Positions 8,165-16,684 of a DNA stretch of 24,390 nt are shown in pieces (position 1 is the stretch's first letter; every line of letters starts with the position of its first letter). The DNA comes from a virus: positions 1 to 24,390 of the IMG/VR virus record IMGVR_UViG_3300044974_000755; one strand, 5' to 3'. The notes under the pieces are model-generated. The model saw only the letters and a list, made by a program, of their open reading frames with translations, was not told where the DNA came from and ran no database searches. A program made the translations under genes and the position numbers.

Positions 8165-9241
8165 GTCCCTGTTTTGGACATTGAAAAATCCGTATCCGTA
8201 ATTTAATAAATCACCAATATTATCAACCTCACCTAATCTCTGAACCCTCTCGTAAGCACTATTTTTTCCTCTTTCAACATACACGTCCGTTTGTATTTGA
8301 GGTTGGTCAATAAGTTTTAATAGTGCCTCATCTTTAGTTATGGGCTCCGCAGTTAAATTGTTCGCGGTAAATCCTGATGATTCAACAAAAAATATTGTCG
8401 AGCCGTCGGAAAAATCATAGTAGTTTATATTGTTAATTGTGTAACCGGTTGAGAAAGTTCCAATGTCCGTTACAACACCCCATATTTGTCCATTACTAAT
8501 AACTGGAACCCCTACTTGATATTTGACAGGACCATATAATTGTAGTTCAGTCAATCGGGACCTGGTTATACCCGAAACAACATAAGGTACCGTCGTGTAA
8601 TTGTTCGAAGTCTGAGGTGCCACTTGGTTTACCGCATCCCCTGAAAAAATATAATTGTAAGAAATAGGAGTTGCTGACCAGCTTCCCGTGTTAGGGAAAA
8701 AGAATGCTGTCCCATTTGGATTCGGTGGTATAATATCTTGATATGGCGTTGTTATTTTCTTTTCAACTTTTGTTATTCCCCACGGATTGGTTTGTGTTAA
8801 TGTTATGGTATAAGCTGAAGAGGTTACTGGATAGTTATGTGGAATGTTATTTGGAGTAAATGTTGTAATTATTTGTGGTGCGGACCCATCACCCCAGTCA
8901 ACAACGTAATTCGAAAGTTCCAAAAACTTTTGAAATTCGTTAGAAGTATTGTAAACATAGTAAGTGTATGGATTTCCTGTTGTCGAACTAAATATAAAAT
9001 TGGCAACCACATCTTTTTGTAAAACAGCACCATCAAACGGAGAATAATATCCTACGTCAACCGCAGATTGGGTCAACATTAAATTAACTGTTAGACCAGT
9101 CAACAATGAACTTCCGTTTGTACCCCCACTTAAAACTTGAGTCATCGATGAATATACTCCAACAGGTATCCCTTTGTAGTTGACAGTGAAAATGTCACCT
9201 TTGATATTCTCAGGAGATACTATAAAATTATAAGTGTCCAT
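8162..9241 (-). CDS. PKD-domain virion protein, 359 aa
   Basis: Residues ~75-165 match a PKD-type Ig-like domain: VVDWGDGS at ~113-120, then HNYP and a YTITLT strand about 25 residues later, the usual PKD order. PKD domains are common in extracellular adhesins and in phage tail proteins, where they mediate protein or carbohydrate contacts. The rest of the protein has no recognised family, is rich in Thr/Asn/Tyr, and ends in a charged segment. Its ATG shares one base with the stop of the upstream gene (TAATG). A role as a tail/baseplate component or fibre adaptor is inferred from the domain and the operon. Confidence 0.75.
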   Translation of the reverse strand: MDTYNFIVSPENIKGDIFTVNYKGIPVGVYSSMTQVLSGGTNGSSLLTGLTVNLMLTQSAVDVGYYSPFDGAVLQKDVVANFIFSSTTGNPYTYYVYNTSNEFQKFLELSNYVVDWGDGSAPQIITTFTPNNIPHNYPVTSSAYTITLTQTNPWGITKVEKKITTPYQDIIPPNPNGTAFFFPNTGSWSATPISYNYIFSGDAVNQVAPQTSNNYTTVPYVVSGITRSRLTELQLYGPVKYQVGVPVISNGQIWGVVTDIGTFSTGYTINNINYYDFSDGSTIFFVESSGFTANNLTAEPITKDEALLKLIDQPQIQTDVYVERGKNSAYERVQRLGEVDNIGDLLNYGYGFFNVQNRD

Positions 9242-10050
9242 TACTGTGGGGGGTTTACATATTCATACCAATTTATTGGATTTGCGGCATCTCCGAGCCT
9301 TTGTCTTACTTGATTGAAAACTTGATAAGTTTGTGTCGGGTAATCTAACTTCACAGGAAGGTAAAGATATTTGGATATGTCAAACATATAAGGGGTTCCC
9401 GCTTGAGCCAGGTTCCATTGCCCCTCGTTCATCATTTTGACAAAATACCCTTTTTCCGCATTGTAAAACTTAGCGGTCATCCAAAAGTTTGTTATATCCA
9501 AAAATTCCCTGCTTTTTAACCAATAAATAAAATAACCCTCTTTGTCACCAACGTAGTCTAAAACAAACTCAGGTTTTTTTATTGTGACGTTAGTTCTCTG
9601 CATAATTGCCGAGGTTACCAACCCCTGTTGTGTTGGAATGATGAGTGTAAAATAATTTGTTTGTCTCTTCTCATCGTTGTTATCGTAAAAATCCAACTTG
9701 AAAAATGAGTTGGCAAAATTATTATTGTAATAATAAATGTCTTGTGTTGAGAAACCCTCTGCCAAGTAATTGGGTTGCCAGTTCAATTGGTTAGTGAGAG
9801 AACCCCCTGAATAAAAATAAAACTTATAGTTAATTTCAGTCACTCCGCTTGAAGTCCCACTATAAGGTTGATTGGCAAATCTTGTAACTTCGAAGTCTCT
9901 TCCATCACCTAACACCTCAGCAATAACCCCTTGTTCATATAGTTCAATGGAATCTCCAACATTAAGATAATCCCAATTAAGTTCGATAGGAATGTTTAAG
10001 GACCTATCGATTCCAACGGATTGGCTAAGTTTTACTTTACTCGCAGGCAT
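9241..10050 (-). CDS. Putative virion protein, 269 aa
   Basis: I chose the ATG at 10050 (MPASKVKLSQSV); a TTG one codon earlier is also possible. The start lies inside the 3' end of the upstream gene (14-nt overlap) and the stop overlaps the next start as TAATG. The protein is soluble, aromatic-rich (many Tyr, Trp, Phe) and beta-like, with no Cys clusters, signal peptide or catalytic motif. I do not recognise a family. The compact overlaps on both sides tie it to the tail/baseplate block. Confidence 0.7.
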   Translation of the reverse strand: MPASKVKLSQSVGIDRSLNIPIELNWDYLNVGDSIELYEQGVIAEVLGDGRDFEVTRFANQPYSGTSSGVTEINYKFYFYSGGSLTNQLNWQPNYLAEGFSTQDIYYYNNNFANSFFKLDFYDNNDEKRQTNYFTLIIPTQQGLVTSAIMQRTNVTIKKPEFVLDYVGDKEGYFIYWLKSREFLDITNFWMTAKFYNAEKGYFVKMMNEGQWNLAQAGTPYMFDISKYLYLPVKLDYPTQTYQVFNQVRQRLGDAANPINWYEYVNPPQ

Positions 10051-11728
10051 CAATCAAAGGTTTAATTGGGTAGTTTATTCCACCTAACACATTGTTGTAA
10101 TTAATACCTTCAGGTATTAATCTGAATATTACATTCTGATAGGGGTAGTGGGCTTTATTTAAATATGGGTAATCAACCCCACGATTCAAATTATCAAAAA
10201 AACCGTATTGGTATAAATCTCTCCATCTGAAGGATTGGTCTGCTTGTGAATAATATGAATAGCTAGGGATGTCGACGACAGATTCTGCCGGTCCTTCATC
10301 AACATAATCCGAAAAGAATCTCAAATTCATTTGTTGGTAAGGTTTATAGTAAAAACCTGGAGCATTTGGATTTGGTAGAATTGTTGTGGTGAAGACGTTT
10401 TGGTTATATTTTATTTTATGATAATATGGGGAAATGACTCTCTCGATTTGTTGATAATCATTCCACTCACAGAAGTCACCGTCCATGATATCACCTTTGG
10501 ATAAATCGGAGTTATAATAAAATGTCTTTGTTGTTCCACTCGTCTTCGTGTAAGATTGTAAAGGTATATTTGTATTGGAATTAAAATTCGTAGTTGCCCA
10601 CCAAGAGGTTGTCTCAGATGATAGATTGAACTGCCAACCTTGTTTTATACCTATCCCATTGGATGGTTCGTTGAAATAACCCGAGTATCCTTTGAAAACA
10701 ATGGTTAAAAAAAGTTCTGTAATCGGTCTCTTTTGATTATCTATTAGGTCAATTATGTCCAAATCTTTGGCAACTGTGAAATTATAGGCATTACTACTTG
10801 TCTTTTGAACAATTCGATTAATGTTATTTGGCGTTAACGAACTAAGCTCTAACTTTCTTTGTTCTTGAAAAACGTTTTTCTCGAAACCAGCCTTTGTCAC
10901 AATTAAGTCTTCAACATCGGTTAAGATTTTATGTCGTCTGACATAATATTTCGATGTGGTCTCTAACTCATTAGCGGCATTAATTACTCTTCTAAAAGTT
11001 CCGACAACACCATCTTGAAATGTTGTTCCTGTATATCCCACGTTTAATATATTGAAAATGAATGGTGAAGATAAAAACGTATCGTCACCCAAAGAATGTA
11101 CCTGAAATAAATCTTCCTGTTTGTAGCTAAAAGGCAATTTCACAAATTCTCCAACCGCCAGTCCATGTTCCGAAATACATTCGAATGAAATTAACTCCTG
11201 ACCATTTTGTGTAATATTCTTAATGGTGAAAGGAATACCATCCTTAGCAACCCACGAACCTATAGAACATAAAGTGGTATTGAAAACTTGATTCTCATTA
11301 TTTTCTACGGGATAACTAAGATAGAATGTCCAATTATAGGTGTAAGCACTTTTTGCTCTGTAATCCAAATGATTGTCAGGGATGTTAGGTCTGTAAAAAT
11401 CGAATTCATAGAACTGTGGAAAACCACCCCAAATACCACTCACAACAGACTCCTCTTCAGCGACATGCCATAAGTTATTCCTGAACGGTATGTAATCTGT
11501 AGTTCCAGAATAAGTATTATCGTAGAGATAGGTAACCTTAAAGGTGGGTCTAAAAATTGTAGAAGCTTGTCTCTCATTATCATAAACTTGACTGAGTTCA
11601 ACTGTGGAAGTTCTATCATATTCAATAATCTCCCGTTGTTGCTGTTCCAGTCCGAGCTGAACGGATTGGTCAACACTTGGGGAAGCTTTGTATTGTATGG
11701 CACTTGGTATGGATGTATACCTATTCAT
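10037..11728 (-). CDS. Putative virion (baseplate/tail) structural protein, 563 aa
   Basis: No family recognised. It starts at the ATG at 11728, which overlaps the end of the upstream gene by 8 nt, and ends 14 nt inside the next gene. The composition is that of a large beta-structured virion protein: Tyr/Phe/Asn-rich, few cysteines, no hydrophobic segment, no signal peptide. A Gln-rich N-terminus (LEQQQREII, ~27-35) may form a short helix. Its position after gp25 and gp6 places it where T4 encodes baseplate wedge and pin proteins (gp7-gp11). This is positional evidence only. Confidence 0.7.
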   Translation of the reverse strand: MNRYTSIPSAIQYKASPSVDQSVQLGLEQQQREIIEYDRTSTVELSQVYDNERQASTIFRPTFKVTYLYDNTYSGTTDYIPFRNNLWHVAEEESVVSGIWGGFPQFYEFDFYRPNIPDNHLDYRAKSAYTYNWTFYLSYPVENNENQVFNTTLCSIGSWVAKDGIPFTIKNITQNGQELISFECISEHGLAVGEFVKLPFSYKQEDLFQVHSLGDDTFLSSPFIFNILNVGYTGTTFQDGVVGTFRRVINAANELETTSKYYVRRHKILTDVEDLIVTKAGFEKNVFQEQRKLELSSLTPNNINRIVQKTSSNAYNFTVAKDLDIIDLIDNQKRPITELFLTIVFKGYSGYFNEPSNGIGIKQGWQFNLSSETTSWWATTNFNSNTNIPLQSYTKTSGTTKTFYYNSDLSKGDIMDGDFCEWNDYQQIERVISPYYHKIKYNQNVFTTTILPNPNAPGFYYKPYQQMNLRFFSDYVDEGPAESVVDIPSYSYYSQADQSFRWRDLYQYGFFDNLNRGVDYPYLNKAHYPYQNVIFRLIPEGINYNNVLGGINYPIKPLIDACE

Positions 11729-13166
11729 TCGGGAGATACTTTGTTTTAAATTTATCCAAAGCTGTTTGTCCTTTCATAATTCCAAAATAGAATTGGTTAG
11801 GAGCACCTACAATAAATTCACTTCTCATGTTAGGAAAGGTTTGTCTTCTATAATTACCGGCAGCGTCAGAGCTGAATATATACCCTCTCTGAGTTGTGTC
11901 AGGGAAAGTGGTAAAGTTTACAAAATAACTCGGTGTCGTAATTCTTCTCCTATCTAACGATTGATATGGAAAAAACTTGATTCCTGTTAAAGATGGGTTG
12001 GTTACATTATAATTTGTATACCAATCATTTTTCTCACTCCCAAAAATTGTTTGGAAGGTTAGATTTGCCGGTTGAGTAAGTTTCCACTGATAGAAAGGAA
12101 CAACTTGAGATTTTATTCCGAAGTCGTAGGTTATTGCGTTTTGATTAGAATTAGGTCTGAAGTTCAGTCGACCTGGACTCAAAAAGTCCTTGTTTTGTAA
12201 ATCAACTGTTGTTGAAGAAAAGAAAACTCCCATTGTTGGTTGATTCAAATCACCCACGATAACCACAGGGTCTGAGGTCTGACCAAACACACTATAAAAC
12301 TCAGGAGAAAAAGGTATAAGTCCAAGCTCACAATTTATTGACAAAAGTTGTGTTACATCTGCATCTAATCTTTGTTTTCTTCTTTGTGATACGTTAGAAA
12401 ATCTAGTAAACAATAAAGACAACGCATCGTTCTTACCAATCTGAATAAGATTTTGTAAAAATTTCCTATTTGTGATTCTCGATATGGCAAACATGTTAAT
12501 CAAGTCAGATGTATCAGAATAACTTGTGGGTGCCAAAGTCCTCATTAGATAGGCGTTAGTTCCAGGGTCGAATGAAATCTCTCTATAAACTTCGTCCTTC
12601 ATACCCAAATTAGCAATTGTAGTAGGAAATAATAAATTCCTCTGATTAGTTGGAGAGTCGTCTGTGATTGTAGGTCTACCTATAAATGGTTGGTTATTTG
12701 TCGAACCGGTATAATAAGGAGAACTTCTATAATAATAGTTGTTAGTATCCGCATCAAAGTATGCCAATTGTTTAGCGAAGTTAGGCCGACCTGGTTTGTT
12801 ATTTTTATCGTAAATCCTATCAACTTGAATCGGGAACATAAATAAGGAACCGTTAATCCAATTGTTTGTAAATGATTGTGCCAAAACCCCTCTACATAAA
12901 CCAAAGAAAAATCTAAATCTGAAACCCCATTCTTGGAAAGTTAATATATCCTTCGTCAAATCCTTCCAAATATTTCTAGCCAATACATAACAACCATTTT
13001 CAACAGTATCCCCACTAGGACAAGAAGGTATTACACCAAAATTGACTCCATCTCCACTATAACAGGTCAATGAAACCAAATTCTCACACTCGAAAGAATC
13101 TAAAACGTTGATAGAAGCTAATTGACCAGCAATATCCGGACTTACCAACTCAGCACCTCCTGCCAT
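11721..13166 (-). CDS. Putative virion (baseplate/tail) structural protein, 481 aa
   Basis: No family recognised. Its start overlaps the 1149-aa gene by 17 nt and its end overlaps the 563-aa gene by 8 nt, so the three are likely translated together. The N-terminal 60 residues carry four cysteines (27, 35, 49, 59). They are followed by an aromatic segment (FQEWGFRFRFFFGLC, ~77-91) that looks like a buried interface or a short amphipathic patch rather than a true transmembrane helix. The remainder is a soluble, Asn/Thr/Phe-rich sequence. By position it could correspond to a T4 wedge protein such as gp8, but I see no sequence support for that. Confidence 0.7.
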   Translation of the reverse strand: MAGGAELVSPDIAGQLASINVLDSFECENLVSLTCYSGDGVNFGVIPSCPSGDTVENGCYVLARNIWKDLTKDILTFQEWGFRFRFFFGLCRGVLAQSFTNNWINGSLFMFPIQVDRIYDKNNKPGRPNFAKQLAYFDADTNNYYYRSSPYYTGSTNNQPFIGRPTITDDSPTNQRNLLFPTTIANLGMKDEVYREISFDPGTNAYLMRTLAPTSYSDTSDLINMFAISRITNRKFLQNLIQIGKNDALSLLFTRFSNVSQRRKQRLDADVTQLLSINCELGLIPFSPEFYSVFGQTSDPVVIVGDLNQPTMGVFFSSTTVDLQNKDFLSPGRLNFRPNSNQNAITYDFGIKSQVVPFYQWKLTQPANLTFQTIFGSEKNDWYTNYNVTNPSLTGIKFFPYQSLDRRRITTPSYFVNFTTFPDTTQRGYIFSSDAAGNYRRQTFPNMRSEFIVGAPNQFYFGIMKGQTALDKFKTKYLPNE

Positions 13167-16100
13167 ATTTGCTGTGGTTAATTGAAATCCCGAAACTCAG
13201 GTTTTGCTGTAATAATGCCGGATTGTAATTCCAATCTGAACCATCCAACGTGTCTGATGAAGGTAGACGGTCAGTTCTCATTACATTTCTAACGTTTGAC
13301 GTTATTTGGAAAGGAGTAGAACCCGTAAAACTCGGAAGTAAAACTTTAGACCAATAGTACGTTATACAGTTTTCTGGTTTAAATCCTCCAGGGTATTGAG
13401 GTCCTGTGTTCACCTGTAACCAATAAAAAGCGGCTCCCGATAAATCTTCATTAGATTGATAAGTGGCGAATTGTCTTTCGGGGGTAGGAGGACTATTTAA
13501 AACAAATTTATTTGCGGTTTGTGAAACAACACCTACGGGTAAAGAGAGGAATGGATATGCGTTCTGTGGATAATTATCCCTGTCGAGTGCCCCATAATAA
13601 CCGACAGCCGACGTAGTATAAGCAGACCATTGACTACCTCCCCTAAAGAAATGTGATGGATAAAATATGTTTGTTTGAGAATTAAATCTTTGAATTGACA
13701 TAGAACTATCATTCAACTTCTGAATGGGTATGTTAATTCTAGTTGATGCGGTCACCGTAAGAGCATTCTCACTTGGGAAACCAAAAATTTTACCAATACC
13801 AAAACGATTAACATATTGTGGTGAGTATGGGTCAACCCCCCTTTGTAGAATTGTTATATATTGCGTATCAAAGTTAGGATATAAGCTTCTGATGTTATAA
13901 GGCTGAGTGTCTTGAGGTGCCCATCCGAAGGGACCAAATTTAACATATGTTACTACTGTATTAGAATTCAATAGAGTTGGGAAATAAGGTCCTGTGGTAT
14001 TGTTCCAAAGTACTGCCGCTTCGCTAACAGTAAGAGCAGTAACCACTTGATAATACTCAATATCACTTGGATAAGAATAATTTGTATTTGTAGACCCTGT
14101 TGTCAAGTTGTAATCAACACTGAGGTTGTTCAATTGGTCATTCGGGTTACAATATTCAACAGTGTATTGAGACGCACCTGGATTGAGAGGGGTTCCACTA
14201 ATTCCATTCGGGAACCCTGTCTGAGCACTATATGCGGGTGTAAAATAGTTTCTGTCTCTCGATGAATCTGGTGTAACGAAAGTCAACATACTTCCAGTCT
14301 CAAGTTTCGTTGTTAACAAAACTGTAAGTGTGTTATCAAAATGTTGTACTTGAACGTTTCCCGGATAATCAAACGAGACACTTATTCTATTGATACCACC
14401 ATTATCATCAAAATATTTTGCTCTTGTATTGAAAACGTTTATTCTCTCAGCCATCGGAAGATTTGATGAAAAAGAATAAATGTCTGAAGCTAAAGCCGCC
14501 TGTGTATTGGGAAATCTTGATACCGGTGACTTGGTGGTTTTATATATGTTTATATTATTTTGTGAAAGATTATTTGTTCCTATTGCGTTCGCAATACTCA
14601 AAGCAAATGTTTGTTGATTGTCAGGATTTTGTTGTGATACTGGAGGTAAAACCGTTACACTATCAATGTAATTTACAAATCTCGAAAATGGGGTAAAGAA
14701 TGAGTTGTAATTGGAAACGAGTCCTTCGTATAATGAATCACCACTACAATCACACGCAACACAAGATGGATATGTTAATGCGGGGAGTTTTATTGGCCCG
14801 AATGGCTGTTTACCTAACCATTTGGTTATGGCGTCCCACACTAAAGCAAAAGCAGCCCATTTAGCCGAAATCAATAGTTCGTAAACACCTGCTCCGGCAA
14901 CTCCACTCAAAACGCCCAAAAATAACATAGCAGCAACTAAGGCGTGAAGTCCCGAGACAACCCATAGAAATGTTGAAAAGGGTTGCTTCAATTCATACAA
15001 AAATTCATAAATTCTTGCAGCTAAATGGTATGACCATATCAAAATGGGACCCAATAGTTGTAAAACTTGTAGAAGAATTGAATAAACGAAAAAAGTCAAA
15101 TCGAAATTTCTAAACCCTTCATTCACAGGAAACTTATTAATAGTTTGTTCACAACTATCATTGTTAATTTCTTTGATTCCAACAAATCTACCCCTAGCAC
15201 CATTTTTAAATTCGTCTATCAAACCGGCAACTGTGTAAACTCTGTTAAATGAGAATTGATAAAACGTGTCTTCGCAATCAATTACCTCCTGAAGTCTATT
15301 CAATTTAGCTTGTCCTGTAAATCCTTGCGTGTATCCTGACCAATCCAAACCGAAATAATATGAACTCTTTAAGCTGTCTGGTGGAGTAAAAAATGAATTC
15401 GGGTCTGTGTTGATGTCAGGCCATCCATACTCTTTCACGTTCGGTACAAGATAGTATGGTCTCCTCACTTGTTCAGTAAGGTTCTGTGATTGCTGCCACT
15501 TTATCTTGAATCTATATTTGGCCCTTGTTGGAATACCAATAGCAGGGTCATTTGATAGAACAGTTTCTCCGAACTCGTTAGTGACTAAATAATCCAAATT
15601 CATTGGTAACTCCACAACCCATGTCCCATCACCATCTATTAAGTTACCATTTTGTTCCAAACCATATCTTTCTATTATCGGATTACCATCCTCGTCTTGA
15701 AAAATTGTTTGTCTTATAGCAACGATTTGTCCCGGACCCGCCTGTAAACCACATAAGTTACCAAAATCATCTCTCGGTCTTGCGTTTTTCCTTATTCTGA
15801 AGTTGTCACCTGTGGAGTAGATTGAGCCCATGAAAACAGCCGTCGGTTGAATATCAACGTTAGCGTCATCTCTCAAATCAAAATCCATTCGATTGATAGC
15901 AATTTGACAAAGTGACTCAGCTCCCCAAAGAGGAGCAATTTCTATATTCCTGTTGAAGGATATGATTTGAGGTAGTGAATTCAGGTCGTTCGATGTCCTG
16001 AATGTGTTCCCGTTTACTTGGGATTCTGTTGCCAAACCCATTCTAATCAAATCTTGAGGAGTGAGTGAAAACTCCCCTATATCAGACAAATCAACATCCA

Positions 16101-16599
16101 TGAAAAGTAGTTGGTCTCCCAATGGAGCACCCATAATCATGTAATCACCACTATCATTGGTTTTAGTAGTGAATTTATAATATTTGTCATATATTTCTAC
16201 AACTGTACTTCCTGTAAGAGCGTCTGCTCGTGTTGGTAATGTCCCTGTTGCGGCATGTGTTGAATAGGATTTTTCGTATGGAAGAAGATTATATCTGTAC
16301 CCATCTTCATTTTTATCATCCACTGATTTATATGGATAGATACTTGTTATTATAGGGTTGGATTCATCAATCGATTCTATCGGTATGAATATCGAAACTC
16401 TCGCATTTGGAATTCCAAAACCACCGTTAGCTGTGACTCTACCTACAACCACACCATAATCAGCACAATTCCTATTATAGATTTCAGATTGTAATATTTT
16501 CAAGGACAGGATTTCTAAAAATTCGAAATCTTGGTCTAACTGTATGTTCAGCGTTTTGTTGGTACCTAACTCTGTTCTAATTCTATAGGATTGTCCCAT
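13150..16599 (-). CDS. Giant baseplate-region protein with Ig-like N-terminus and central hydrophobic block
   Basis: A 1149-aa protein, first gene after gp6. Residues ~49-75 and ~143-168 (GRVTANGGFGIPNARVSI..., then NDSGDYMIMGAPLG) resemble a carboxypeptidase-regulatory-like beta-sandwich, split by an insertion. Residues ~500-596 form a long hydrophobic block with several helix-length stretches (FFVYSILLQVLQLLGPIL; FLWVVSGLHALVAAMLFLG; WAAFALVW). A Cys cluster, CxxCxC at 613-618, follows directly. The remaining ~530 residues are soluble and Asn/Thr/Tyr-rich. The hydrophobic block is unusual for a baseplate protein and could be membrane-active or form an internal helical bundle. The start follows a TATTTATTA element. 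By position it may replace a T4 wedge protein, but the family is unrecognised. Confidence 0.75.
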   Translation of the reverse strand: MGQSYRIRTELGTNKTLNIQLDQDFEFLEILSLKILQSEIYNRNCADYGVVVGRVTANGGFGIPNARVSIFIPIESIDESNPIITSIYPYKSVDDKNEDGYRYNLLPYEKSYSTHAATGTLPTRADALTGSTVVEIYDKYYKFTTKTNDSGDYMIMGAPLGDQLLFMDVDLSDIGEFSLTPQDLIRMGLATESQVNGNTFRTSNDLNSLPQIISFNRNIEIAPLWGAESLCQIAINRMDFDLRDDANVDIQPTAVFMGSIYSTGDNFRIRKNARPRDDFGNLCGLQAGPGQIVAIRQTIFQDEDGNPIIERYGLEQNGNLIDGDGTWVVELPMNLDYLVTNEFGETVLSNDPAIGIPTRAKYRFKIKWQQSQNLTEQVRRPYYLVPNVKEYGWPDINTDPNSFFTPPDSLKSSYYFGLDWSGYTQGFTGQAKLNRLQEVIDCEDTFYQFSFNRVYTVAGLIDEFKNGARGRFVGIKEINNDSCEQTINKFPVNEGFRNFDLTFFVYSILLQVLQLLGPILIWSYHLAARIYEFLYELKQPFSTFLWVVSGLHALVAAMLFLGVLSGVAGAGVYELLISAKWAAFALVWDAITKWLGKQPFGPIKLPALTYPSCVACDCSGDSLYEGLVSNYNSFFTPFSRFVNYIDSVTVLPPVSQQNPDNQQTFALSIANAIGTNNLSQNNINIYKTTKSPVSRFPNTQAALASDIYSFSSNLPMAERINVFNTRAKYFDDNGGINRISVSFDYPGNVQVQHFDNTLTVLLTTKLETGSMLTFVTPDSSRDRNYFTPAYSAQTGFPNGISGTPLNPGASQYTVEYCNPNDQLNNLSVDYNLTTGSTNTNYSYPSDIEYYQVVTALTVSEAAVLWNNTTGPYFPTLLNSNTVVTYVKFGPFGWAPQDTQPYNIRSLYPNFDTQYITILQRGVDPYSPQYVNRFGIGKIFGFPSENALTVTASTRINIPIQKLNDSSMSIQRFNSQTNIFYPSHFFRGGSQWSAYTTSAVGYYGALDRDNYPQNAYPFLSLPVGVVSQTANKFVLNSPPTPERQFATYQSNEDLSGAAFYWLQVNTGPQYPGGFKPENCITYYWSKVLLPSFTGSTPFQITSNVRNVMRTDRLPSSDTLDGSDWNYNPALLQQNLSFGISINHSKYGRRC

Positions 16600-16611
16600 T
16601 AAAGACTTTTG

Positions 16612-16625
16612 TAATAAATAGTTTA
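16612..16625 (-). promoter_or_regulatory. TAAACTATTTATTA element before the large virion operon
   Basis: It carries the same coding-strand 12-mer as at 8153-8164, here followed by TA, with 12 nt between the element and the ATG at 16599. It lies in an 84-bp intergenic space after gp6, a sensible place for a late promoter starting the 16599-4252 block. The function is inferred. Confidence 0.4.
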
Positions 16626-16653
16626 TGTGTAATTTTTAAAGAATACACACAAC

Positions 16654-16676
16654 TCAATTATAGTCGTAATAATTGA
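16654..16676 (-). repeat. Inverted repeat between gp6 and the large virion gene
   Basis: TCAATTAT and ATAATTGA form a perfect 8-bp stem with a 7-nt loop, just downstream of the gp6 stop in the transcription direction. The stem is AT-only apart from one pair at each end, and no T-tract follows, so it is a weak terminator candidate at best. It may instead stabilise the mRNA 3' end or be an operator. Confidence 0.4.
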
Positions 16677-16684
16677 ATAATAAA

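Noticed and set aside
13150-16599. Tape measure protein
   Set aside because: Despite length and a hydrophobic block, it lies after gp6, has Ig-like beta segments and lacks the long coiled-coil/helical repeats expected of a tape measure.
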